A stretch of DNA of 37,403 nucleotides from Candidatus Falkowiibacteriota bacterium (GTDB lineage Bacteria > Patescibacteriota > Patescibacteriia > Patescibacteriales > UBA12465). Where the stretch lies: contig JAPLVZ010000010.1 in NCBI GenBank assembly GCA_026396805.1, forward strand, positions 1 to 37,403. The letters are read 5' to 3'. Numbering within the stretch: position 1 is the first letter of the stretch; each line of letters starts with the position of its first letter. The notes beneath the pieces are model-generated. The model was not told the origin of the DNA, did not search any database, and was given only the letters and a program-made list of their open reading frames with translations. A program made the position numbers and the translations under genes. Below, piece after piece: positions 1 through 7,206 of this stretch.

Positions 1-1
1 T

Positions 2-508
2 ACCGTTGCTCCAACTTGCACTGATGGAACAAAAAATGGAAATGAAACAGGAATTGATTGCGGCGGAAGTTGCCCGGCTTGTTTTGATTGTGCTACCTGT
101 CCGACGGCCGGCATCTGCCAGACCGGAGGGGGATGCTTCAACGGACAATGCATACCGGTGACCAATGTTCTTTCCGGTAATGAAGGCCCTAATTGTACCA
201 GCGCGTGTTCCGCCTGCAACGGCACAGGAGCCTGCGTGGCTTTTCCTGATGGTAGTCAAGATAATTCCGGCATAAACCAATGCAATACTCCTCATTATCG
301 TTGCGACGGTTTGGGGGCGTGCACTGCGCCTAGAACATATCGCTGTGACGACGTCACAAATCCGCAACAACAGAAGTGCGGTTCGTATTGTGCTTCTATC
401 GGCGCGGCGGCCTGTATAGGCGGAGGAGGAGTCCCCTCTGAGTGTTATATAAATAATTGCTCCACCCATACTTGGGATTGGTGCGCGTGTAGTATATACA
501 AGTATTAA
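2..508 (+). CDS. C-terminal part of a Cys-rich secreted/surface protein (5' truncated)
   Basis: The frame is open from base 2 to the TAA at 506-508, so the gene starts before the window; the internal GTG at 158 is not a credible start because Cys-rich coding continues upstream of it. The visible part is about 168 residues and very rich in Cys, Gly and Asn. It opens with a CTDGTKNGNETGIDCGGSC stretch, a Cys-rich motif seen in many bacterial extracellular proteins, followed by further regularly spaced Cys pairs (CSACNGTGAC type). No membrane segment is visible in this part. A disulphide-stabilised extracellular module is inferred. It belongs to the same run of cell-surface genes as the TSP3 proteins downstream. 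Specific function unknown. Confidence 0.75.
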   Translation, partial: TVAPTCTDGTKNGNETGIDCGGSCPACFDCATCPTAGICQTGGGCFNGQCIPVTNVLSGNEGPNCTSACSACNGTGACVAFPDGSQDNSGINQCNTPHYRCDGLGACTAPRTYRCDDVTNPQQQKCGSYCASIGAAACIGGGGVPSECYINNCSTHTWDWCACSIYKY

Positions 509-543
509 AAAAACTGTAATAAAAATCGAAGCCAATCAGACTT

Positions 544-1428
544 ATGTTGAATAAAAAAACAAAAATTATTATTTTAGTGATTATCATATTATTTTTGTCG
601 TTGGTTTTGATTTTTGCCTTAAGAGCCAAAAATAAAAACGCGGCTGACAATAAAAATAATAATATTACCGCCCTCAGCGAAAATGAAGCGTCAAGCACCG
701 CGAATAAGATACCGACCGCGGCCACCAGCACAAATGTCGGCCCGGAAAATACGGATAATAAAGAGTTGAGAGAAGCCAGTAACGCTAAATTCTTAGCCGA
801 GTTGAAGACTAATCATCCGGAATACAGCGCGGCGCAATTGGAGTTTTACGGCGCTACGGCGGCAAAAGGAGAAATGGTGTCTTGCCGCGACCGAGACGAT
901 GAAAACAGTTGTATTTCGGCGGTGGCGTTTATCACTAGAGCTGATGGTTTCTGCGGGGAAATTAACGATAAAACCGATCAGCTGGCATGTTCCAATGTTA
1001 TTTTAGACGAAAAAGCGGCGCTAGAAATCAGTCAGTGCCAGTCTTCCGGTACCGACGACCTTAAGGCGCGTTGCCTGATAAATATTTTTAACGCCTATAA
1101 ACAAGCGGAAGACTGCGCCAATCTAAAAACAGATTCGGTAAAGGAAACATGCGAGAGCGTCGCTTATTGTCAGATGGCCTTAACCTGGCAAAACAATAAA
1201 TTATGTGACGTTATCAGTAATAAATATATCAGAATTTATTGTTCTGAAAGCATCGTTGATAAACTCCAAGATTCCGACGGCGACGGTTTAAGCGACGAAG
1301 AAGAAACGAATAAATATAAGACCGACCCTTTTAATCCCGATACGGACGGCGACGGCTATAAAGACGGGGAGGAAGTAAAAAATGGCTTTAATCCCAACGG
1401 ACCGGGTAAGCTGATTACCAATAAATAA
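544..1428 (+). CDS. Membrane-anchored protein with Cys-rich middle and TSP3-type calcium repeats
   Basis: 294 residues from ATG 544. Residues 8-27 form one hydrophobic segment after a lysine-rich start (MLNKKTK), giving an N-terminal anchor with the rest outside. Residues about 115-240 hold about ten cysteines (for example SCRDRDDENSC, YCQM, IYCSE), probably disulphide-bonded. The C-terminus carries thrombospondin type 3-like repeats: DSDGDGLSDEEE, then DTDGDGYKDGEE, ending NPNGPGKL. Such Asp-rich loops bind calcium in known families. The same repeat-plus-GPGKL ending occurs in the proteins at 1849 and 2812, so they are paralogues in this part. Exact role unknown; a surface adhesion or structural role is inference. 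Confidence 0.75.
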   Translation: MLNKKTKIIILVIIILFLSLVLIFALRAKNKNAADNKNNNITALSENEASSTANKIPTAATSTNVGPENTDNKELREASNAKFLAELKTNHPEYSAAQLEFYGATAAKGEMVSCRDRDDENSCISAVAFITRADGFCGEINDKTDQLACSNVILDEKAALEISQCQSSGTDDLKARCLINIFNAYKQAEDCANLKTDSVKETCESVAYCQMALTWQNNKLCDVISNKYIRIYCSESIVDKLQDSDGDGLSDEEETNKYKTDPFNPDTDGDGYKDGEEVKNGFNPNGPGKLITNK

Positions 1429-1463
1429 AGTTACAAAAATTGTTTAGTTTCCGGATTAAAAAT

Positions 1464-1790
1464 ATGTTGAAAAATATGTTAAATAATAAAAAAAATATCA
1501 TTATCGCCGGGCTGGTCGTATTGATTTTGATTACGGCGCTTATTTTAACTTTGACTAGTCGTCGGAATAACAAGCCGGGAGCTGATGCTAATTCGCCGGC
1601 GCCGGAATTTTTGACCGCCGAAGAAAAAACCTATTTTAAATTAGATAATAATGTTAAAGCCCAAGTATTGGGCCGAAATGCCAGCGGCACGCCGACTGTT
1701 TATAAGCTTATAAATACCGACGCCGATATAATCGCGGACCCTTCCAAAATCGGTCCGATTAGTCCGCGCCAATTGGAGACGGCGAAATAA
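1464..1790 (+). CDS. Small single-pass membrane protein, unknown function
   Basis: About 108 residues. The frame extends to a TTG at 1440, but an ATG at 1464 (MLKNMLNNKK) or 1476 is a more likely start, because it gives the same short basic N-terminus before the membrane segment as the neighbouring gene. One hydrophobic segment (NIIIAGLVVLILITALILTL) is followed by a polar extracytoplasmic tail with no Cys and no TSP3 repeat. It lies 35 nt after the preceding gene and is probably cotranscribed with it. I do not recognise the family. Confidence 0.6.
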   Translation: MLKNMLNNKKNIIIAGLVVLILITALILTLTSRRNNKPGADANSPAPEFLTAEEKTYFKLDNNVKAQVLGRNASGTPTVYKLINTDADIIADPSKIGPISPRQLETAK

Positions 1791-1792
1791 AA

Positions 1793-1821
1793 TTGGCAAA
1801 AGATGAGATTTCCGTTATAAT
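1793..1821 (+). promoter_or_regulatory. Sigma70-type promoter for the TSP3 gene at 1849
   Basis: TTGGCA at 1793-1798, a 17-bp spacer, and TATAAT at 1816-1821. Expected start of transcription is near 1828, about 20 nt before the ATG at 1849. The -35 begins just 3 nt after the preceding stop codon. Confidence 0.65.
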
Positions 1822-1848
1822 AAAGATAATAATAATTTAGAAACTTAT

Positions 1849-2586
1849 ATGTTTAACGATTCAAACGATCCTAATAACCAAAATCGCCAAGCCGTTGACG
1901 ATATTTTCGCGGAAACCGACAAGGCGCAGGAAGGCGCGGCCGCGGCGGCGTCAACCGTTTCAAGGTCATCAGGCGGCGCGGAAATCGATACTCAAAAAAT
2001 CGGTTTAGCGGCCACCGATGAATTTTCCGCCGGCGCTCCGGAAAAAAGAGGACAAGATAAATTATTCAAGATTATCATCATTGTTATCGTGGTCTTGGTT
2101 GTGGGTTTGGCCGGATATCTGGTTTATAGCAAGTTTTTAAAGGCGCCGCCTAAGACCGCGACGACCGTTCCGACGGATCAGAAGACCGAGGCTTCTTTGA
2201 CCGCGACCACTTCCGTCCCGGTCGAACCATCTGGTTCTTTCGTGGAAGTTCCGCCTATTCCGGGAGTTAACGCCCCGGCGGCTACGACCACAACCGGAAT
2301 CGCAACCTCCACAATCCCGACATCTTTGGTCGATTCCGACAGCGACGGTTTGACCGATGTTGAAGAAAAAGCGGCCGGTACGAATATTAACATCATTGAT
2401 ACTGATAACGACGGCTTGAGCGATTATGAAGAAGTGAAAATTTATAAGACTAATCCGCTTAGCGCCGATACGGACGGAGACGGCCATTTGGACGGCGTGG
2501 AAGTCAAGGCCGGATATAATCCTAACGGTCCCGGAAAGCTCTCCGCTGCCACTTCCACTCTTGGAATTCCTCCAGTAACTAGATGA
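1849..2586 (+). CDS. Single-pass membrane protein with TSP3-type calcium repeats
   Basis: 245 residues. The N-terminal 70 residues are polar and probably cytoplasmic (MFNDSNDPNNQ, Ala-rich stretch). One membrane helix follows (about 75-95, IIIIVIVVLVVGLAGYLVY), then a Thr/Pro/Ser-rich linker. Three Asp-rich calcium-type repeats come next (DSDSDGLTDVEE, DTDNDGLSDYEE, DTDGDGHLDGVE), ending NPNGPGKL. This topology differs from the protein at 544, where the anchor is at the extreme N-terminus. A promoter lies directly upstream. Role unknown; calcium-stabilised extracellular protein inferred. Confidence 0.75.
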   Translation: MFNDSNDPNNQNRQAVDDIFAETDKAQEGAAAAASTVSRSSGGAEIDTQKIGLAATDEFSAGAPEKRGQDKLFKIIIIVIVVLVVGLAGYLVYSKFLKAPPKTATTVPTDQKTEASLTATTSVPVEPSGSFVEVPPIPGVNAPAATTTTGIATSTIPTSLVDSDSDGLTDVEEKAAGTNINIIDTDNDGLSDYEEVKIYKTNPLSADTDGDGHLDGVEVKAGYNPNGPGKLSAATSTLGIPPVTR

Positions 2587-2594
2587 TTTAAACT

Positions 2595-2789
2595 ATGATA
2601 ACCGGAAATTTGAACAACAAGCCGCGGCCGCGGACTAGCGCTTTTATCGGTTCCCGGAATTTTCCCCGGGTATCTTTAAATCTGCATACTATGCCGCCGA
2701 CTTCCGACAGCCATTTTAAAAAATGGCTCTTTTTAGGATTGCTTATCGTCGGGTTGATGATTCTTGTCGCCATTTTATTATTTTGGTAA
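2595..2789 (+). CDS. Small C-tail-anchored membrane protein, unknown
   Basis: 64 residues from ATG 2595, 8 nt after the preceding stop codon. The first 40 residues are polar and basic. The last 20 (LFLGLLIVGLMILVAILLFW) form one membrane helix ending right at the C-terminus. An overlapping minus-strand frame (2588-2773) looks like a shadow, since this strand has the right operon spacing and a membrane-helix pattern. Family not recognised. Confidence 0.5.
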   Translation: MITGNLNNKPRPRTSAFIGSRNFPRVSLNLHTMPPTSDSHFKKWLFLGLLIVGLMILVAILLFW

Positions 2790-2811
2790 TAAAGCGTTGT
2801 TTTAATTATTT

Positions 2812-3846
2812 ATGTTTGGCCAGAAGAAAGAAAAACCGGCCCAAGCGCCTGAAGCGGAAGTTCTATCTCCCGATCAGGATATAATCGTCCATAATATGCC
2901 GAGCCCGGCCAGGCTGGGAGGTAGTTTTTCTAGTTCTCCAAAAACAGCTGACGGCGATTTTGATTTAACTCCAGTTCCTCAAAAAAAGAATTTTAAGACT
3001 ATCGGTTTGGTGATTATCGGCGCGGGGATTATTTTTATCGGCGCTCTAGTCTATTTAAGCTATCGTTTTATCATTTCTCCGACCGCCGGCCCAGATAAAA
3101 CGATTGCCAGTCAGCCAGTTGTCAATAAACCGAAAGAAATTGCCACGGTTACGCCCACTATTATTCCGACCCCTGTTCCGGAGGCGGCGCCGATTGTTAT
3201 TTCGACCTCAACGCCGAGTGAAATCGCGACTTCGACCGGTGCGGTTGACTCGTTAATGAACGAGGAATTAAGCGGACAGAATGGGAGTAGCCTGCCGCCG
3301 CTTCTAGATAGCGATAATGACGGTTTGTTTAATGAGGAGGAAGTATTACTGGGGACATCGGCCACTTCCACCGATTCCGACGGCGATAAATATGGCGATT
3401 TAGCCGAACTGGGCAGCGGGTATGATCCGGCCGGCCCGGGAAAATTGGCGGACAATCCTCGTCTAGTCAAATACGATAATACGACTTTTAATTATAGCCT
3501 TCTTTATCCGCTTAGTTGGAAACCGCAATCCTTAGCCGAGGGGACTACTGTCGTTTTCAAGGCGTCGGAAGACTCTTTGATTCAAATTTCTGTCCAGGAC
3601 AATTCTGACAAAGCCGGAATATTAGGCTGGTATGAAAATTTATTTCCGGATACGACCGCCGCTTATGATCAACTATTAAGCGTTGACGGCTGGGACGGGA
3701 TAATGGGAGCGGATAATCTTAATTTTTATTTGACTGATTCCCAGCATAAGAATATTTACGTCGTTTCTTATATTCCGGCGGTCGCGGGCCGGATCGTTTA
3801 CCCGAACATCTTCAGGATGATGTTAAACTCTCTAGTCGTCAAATAA
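2812..3846 (+). CDS. Membrane-anchored TSP3-repeat protein with C-terminal globular domain
   Basis: 344 residues. A polar N-terminus is followed by a helix at about 63-83 (IGLVIIGAGIIFIGALVYL) and a Pro/Thr-rich linker. Two TSP3-like repeats (DSDNDGLFNEEE, DSDGDKYGDLAE) end in a DPAGPGKL signature close to that of the neighbours. Unlike them it continues for about 125 residues (from NPRLVKYDNTTFNYSLLYP) into an alpha/beta domain. The FNYSLLYP...W start resembles PsbP/lipoprotein-like domains; this is only a resemblance. It is the last gene of the surface cluster and converges on clpP across a shared terminator. Confidence 0.7.
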   Translation: MFGQKKEKPAQAPEAEVLSPDQDIIVHNMPSPARLGGSFSSSPKTADGDFDLTPVPQKKNFKTIGLVIIGAGIIFIGALVYLSYRFIISPTAGPDKTIASQPVVNKPKEIATVTPTIIPTPVPEAAPIVISTSTPSEIATSTGAVDSLMNEELSGQNGSSLPPLLDSDNDGLFNEEEVLLGTSATSTDSDGDKYGDLAELGSGYDPAGPGKLADNPRLVKYDNTTFNYSLLYPLSWKPQSLAEGTTVVFKASEDSLIQISVQDNSDKAGILGWYENLFPDTTAAYDQLLSVDGWDGIMGADNLNFYLTDSQHKNIYVVSYIPAVAGRIVYPNIFRMMLNSLVVK

Positions 3847-3874
3847 TTTTCCGCGCCTAAATATCCGAATATAC

Positions 3875-3908
3875 AAAAATCCCCGGCTGCGAAGTCGAGG
3901 ATTTTTTT
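3875..3908. terminator. Bidirectional Rho-independent terminator between the surface cluster and clpP
   Basis: The arms AAAAATCC and GGATTTTT pair perfectly and enclose a shorter G/C stem with a GCGA loop. The A-tract on one side and T-tract on the other allow termination in both directions between the convergent genes. Confidence 0.75.
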
Positions 3909-3915
3909 GCTTTCA

Positions 3916-4500
3916 TTATTTAGTCTTGCCGATAACCTTATCAATGATGCCGTATTTTAAGGCTTCCTCGGCGCTCATAAAATTATCGCGGTCGCTGTCA
4001 TGCTCGACTGTCGCGACTTTCTGGCCGGTATGTTGGGCCAAAATCTTATTCATCTTATCTTTTATCTTTAAGATATGCTCCGCCCGGATTTTGATGTCCG
4101 AGGCCTGGCCTTCCGCGCCGCCCATGATTTGATGGATCATCACTTCACTATTAGGAAGCGCGAATCTCTTGCCCGACTTGCCGGCGGCCAGTAAGACCGA
4201 GGCCATTGAGGCGGCTAAGCCGACACAGATGGTCGAAACGTCGGCTTTGATATATTGCATAGTATCATAAATCGCCAGCCCGGCAGTGACGGAACCGCCC
4301 GGAGAATTAATATAGAATTTAATATCGGTATCCTTATTTTCGGCGTCGAGAAATAATAATTGCGCGATAACAATATTGGCGACATGGTCGTTAATCTCCT
4401 CGCCCAAGAAGATTATCCGGTCTTTTAAAAGCCGGGAATAGATGTCATAGGCGCGCTCGACTTGGCCGTCTTTTTCAATAACTGTCGGTATTAATGGCAT
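3916..4500 (-). CDS. clpP: ATP-dependent Clp protease proteolytic subunit ClpP
   Basis: 194 residues, normal ClpP length. This is the serine peptidase that forms the tetradecameric degradation chamber and works with ClpX/ClpC-type unfoldases in the cytoplasm. The catalytic triad is visible: Ser98 in GLAASMAS, His123 in MIHQ, Asp172 in DRDNF. The substrate-binding strand INSPGGSV (65-71) is also present. No obvious propeptide. It is monocistronic on the minus strand, with its own promoter (4537-4565) and the shared terminator at 3875. No unfoldase gene is in this window. Confidence 0.95.
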   Translation of the reverse strand: MPLIPTVIEKDGQVERAYDIYSRLLKDRIIFLGEEINDHVANIVIAQLLFLDAENKDTDIKFYINSPGGSVTAGLAIYDTMQYIKADVSTICVGLAASMASVLLAAGKSGKRFALPNSEVMIHQIMGGAEGQASDIKIRAEHILKIKDKMNKILAQHTGQKVATVEHDSDRDNFMSAEEALKYGIIDKVIGKTK

Positions 4501-4536
4501 ATTTTTAAAAATTTTAATTAATTAACGGTAAATTAA

Positions 4537-4565
4537 ATTATAAATAAAAAATGGATTTTTGTAAA
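4537..4565 (-). promoter_or_regulatory. clpP promoter
   Basis: Read on the minus strand: TTTACA (4565-4560), 17-bp spacer, TATAAT (4542-4537). Transcription should start near 4530, about 30 nt before the clpP ATG at 4500. Confidence 0.65.
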
Positions 4566-4637
4566 GCCTATGACGCTTGATTTTTTATTCTACCTATTCT
4601 AAGATAAAACCAGTTTAAGCTAATATAAAATAAGTAT

Positions 4638-6197
4638 ATGTCACTTATCCAAAAATTCTCAAAATTGTCTGTTTGGTCCAGAGCCTGGTGGGTTTTGGCA
4701 ATCATTATTGTTTTCGCAATCACTGTCGGACTCGCGGCCGGCGGACATGTTTATAATAATTGGACGAAAAAATTAGCCGCCAAAACGAATGATATCGTTA
4801 TTTTGCCGTCAGTCAAAGAATTGCCTTATAACTTGGGACTGGACTTGCAAGGCGGAGCGCATTTAGTCTATTCGGCCGATGTCACTACCATTGCCGCCGC
4901 CGACAGAGCCGATGCCATGGAGTCCGTCCGCGACGTCATTGAGCGCCGCGTCAACGCTTTCGGCGTCAGTGAACCCCTCGTTCAAGTCAATAAAAGCGCG
5001 AGCGGCGAATATCGCATTATCGCGGAATTAGCCGGCATCAAGGATATTAAAGAAGCTATTAAGACTATCGGCGATACGCCCATCTTAGAATTTAAGGAAC
5101 AGGCGACTACCACCCAAGCTCTTCAGGTAGACGCTTCCGGTACGGCCGTTTTAGACGCCAGCGCCGCCGTTAATTGGAAAAACACCGAGCTCACCGGAAA
5201 ATATTTAAAAAGATCTTCCGTCCAATTCAATCCTAACGACGGGTCCCCGGAGGTTTCTTTGGAATTTGATGCCGCCGGCGCGAAATTATTTGAAGAGATT
5301 ACCGCCCGCAATATCGGCAAACCGGTGGCGATTTTTCTTGACGGTTATGCTATCAGCGTTCCGAACGTCAATGAAAAGATTACCGGCGGCAAAGCTTCCA
5401 TTTCCGGACACTTTAACGTTGAAGAAGCTAAATTATTGGTTAAGAGATTAAACTCCGGCGCTTTGCCCGTACCGATCACTTTGATTTCCCAGAAGACTGT
5501 CGAAGCCAGTTTAGGCTCCAAATCGATTGATAACAGTATGGTGGCGGGACTGGTTGGTTTATTGCTTGTTTCTATTTTTATGATCGTTTATTACCGCTTG
5601 CCGGGATTATTATCGGTTTTATCGTTATTAGTTTATGGTTTGACGGTTTTAGCTATTTTTAAGGCTTTACCGGTCTGGTTGGCGTTAGGACTAGTCGTTA
5701 TTATGATCAGTCTGATTTTTTACACTTTTAATGAACTAAAAATATTTAACGGCACTTTAGCCTTCTTGTTCGCCATTATCGGTTTATTATTGTTCTTTTA
5801 CGCCTTAAAGCCGATTACGCTATCATTATCGGGCGTCGCCGGATTCATTCTTTCCATCGGTATCGCCGTCGACGCTAATATTCTTATCTTCTCACGCACC
5901 CGCGAAGAACTTAAGGCCGGAAAATCCGTCCGTCAGGCGGTTGATGACGGCTTCAAGCGCGCTTGGCCGTCTATCCGAGACGGGAATATCTCCACTATTC
6001 TTACTTGCTTGATTTTAATGTTCTTCGGCACCTCCGCCGTTCAAGGTTTTGGGACGACTTTATTTATTGGCATCGCCGTTTCCTTATTCAGCGCTATCGT
6101 TATCACTCATACCTTGTTCGTGGTAATCCTCGGCGATTGGCTGGAAAAACGGACCTGGCTTTTGGGCGTCAGCCGCTCTAAAATAGAGAATAAATAA
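4638..6197 (+). CDS. secD: Protein translocase subunit SecD (with extra membrane hairpin)
   Basis: 519 residues. SecD with SecF forms the proton-driven membrane complex that assists Sec-dependent export. The first helix is at 17-37, followed by the signature LGLDLQGGAHLVY (66-78). The periplasmic P1 region includes RRVNAFGV and a VAIFLDG segment, and helices follow from about 302. The conserved SGVAGFILSIGIAVDANILIF motif (397-418) and the final helices are intact. Odd: about 48 residues (roughly 346-392) with two extra hydrophobic segments sit between the usual third and fourth helices. secF follows after 12 nt, so the two form an operon. ATG 4638 lacks a Shine-Dalgarno sequence, as is common here. 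Confidence 0.93.
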   Translation: MSLIQKFSKLSVWSRAWWVLAIIIVFAITVGLAAGGHVYNNWTKKLAAKTNDIVILPSVKELPYNLGLDLQGGAHLVYSADVTTIAAADRADAMESVRDVIERRVNAFGVSEPLVQVNKSASGEYRIIAELAGIKDIKEAIKTIGDTPILEFKEQATTTQALQVDASGTAVLDASAAVNWKNTELTGKYLKRSSVQFNPNDGSPEVSLEFDAAGAKLFEEITARNIGKPVAIFLDGYAISVPNVNEKITGGKASISGHFNVEEAKLLVKRLNSGALPVPITLISQKTVEASLGSKSIDNSMVAGLVGLLLVSIFMIVYYRLPGLLSVLSLLVYGLTVLAIFKALPVWLALGLVVIMISLIFYTFNELKIFNGTLAFLFAIIGLLLFFYALKPITLSLSGVAGFILSIGIAVDANILIFSRTREELKAGKSVRQAVDDGFKRAWPSIRDGNISTILTCLILMFFGTSAVQGFGTTLFIGIAVSLFSAIVITHTLFVVILGDWLEKRTWLLGVSRSKIENK

Positions 6198-6209
6198 TAA
6201 TTCAAACAT

Positions 6210-7118
6210 ATGATTTACAGAATAATCCAAAAAAGAAGATTCTTTTTGACCCTCTCTACCTTAGTGGCCCTGGCGTCAATCTTGGCCCTGATTTTTTGGG
6301 GCTTGAATTTTGGAGTTGATTTTACCGGCGGCAGTCTGCTCGAAGTCGGGTTCAAGAATTATCAGCCGACCGTGACTGAAATTCAGGATAGCTTGAAAGG
6401 CGTTGATCTTCATGGCTTGATTGTCCAGCCGACTAATGATTCCATTATTTTACGTTTTAAGGAGAGTACCGAAGAAGCGCATCAGGCGGTTTTGACGAAG
6501 CTCCAGGAGTTAGCGGCCTCTAAAACCGATGCTTCCATAACGGAATTACAGTTTGACGCGGTCGGTTCCAGTATCGGCAAGGAACTTAAAAGCAAATCAT
6601 TTAACGCCATCGCCATCGTTTTTGTCATGATTATCATTTACATTTCCTGGGCCTTCAAGAAGGTTTCTAAGCCGGTGGCTTCTTGGAAATACGGCGTGGC
6701 CGCGATTATCGCTTTGATTCATGACATCTTATTTATTCTTGGTGTTTTTTCCGTCCTCGGTCATTTCTACGGGATTGAAATCAATACGCCTTTTATCGCC
6801 GCCGTCTTAACCGTTCTCGGTTATAGCGTCAGCGATACGATTATCGTTTTTGACCGTATCCGCGAAAATTTGCCCAAGAGCCAGGAAGACTTTGAAAACA
6901 CCATTAATCGCAGCGTCAATCAGACGATTGTCCGTTCCATTAATACGTCCGTTTCTTCTACCTTGGCCTTGATCGCTATTTTATTTTTCGGCGGCGACAC
7001 CATTAAGGATTTCGCCTTAGCCCTTATCGTCGGCATCTTTGTCGGCACTTATAGCTCCATCTTTATCGCCAGTCCGGTTTTAGTCGTTTGGGATAATTTA
7101 ACCCGTCGTCAGAAATAA
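6210..7118 (+). CDS. secF: Protein translocase subunit SecF
   Basis: 302 residues, normal length. It has an N-terminal helix (14-34), the signature FGVDFTGGSLLEV, a short periplasmic domain, then five membrane segments. The conserved VLGYSVSDTIIVFDRIREN motif marks the proton-relay region shared with SecD. It is translated right after secD and ends before a hairpin terminator. No unusual insertion is seen here, in contrast to SecD. Confidence 0.95.
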   Translation: MIYRIIQKRRFFLTLSTLVALASILALIFWGLNFGVDFTGGSLLEVGFKNYQPTVTEIQDSLKGVDLHGLIVQPTNDSIILRFKESTEEAHQAVLTKLQELAASKTDASITELQFDAVGSSIGKELKSKSFNAIAIVFVMIIIYISWAFKKVSKPVASWKYGVAAIIALIHDILFILGVFSVLGHFYGIEINTPFIAAVLTVLGYSVSDTIIVFDRIRENLPKSQEDFENTINRSVNQTIVRSINTSVSSTLALIAILFFGGDTIKDFALALIVGIFVGTYSSIFIASPVLVVWDNLTRRQK

Positions 7119-7141
7119 TTTGGCGCCCCCTTGAAAATATT

Positions 7142-7186
7142 AAAAAGATTTGTCCGGCCGGGCGAGCTGATGGCAGATCTTTTTTT
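7142..7186 (+). terminator. Terminator of secDF
   Basis: AAAAAGAT (7142-7149) pairs with ATCTTTTT (7177-7184). The inner bases extend the stem with some G-U pairs, and a run of T closes it. The loop is rather long, so strength is uncertain. Confidence 0.55.
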
Positions 7187-7189
7187 ATT

Positions 7190-7198
7190 TGATATACT
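7190..7198 (+). promoter_or_regulatory. Extended -10 promoter, near-leaderless transcript
   Basis: TGA followed by TATACT (7193-7198) forms an extended -10 element; there is no good -35. Transcription would start about 7205, only one or two bases before the ATG at 7207, so the mRNA would be essentially leaderless. Confidence 0.5.
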
Positions 7199-7206
7199 GT
7201 TAAGAC

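Noticed and set aside
158-508. GTG 158 as the start of a complete small gene
   Set aside because: The same frame is open to the window edge and encodes the same type of Cys-rich sequence, so the gene is truncated.
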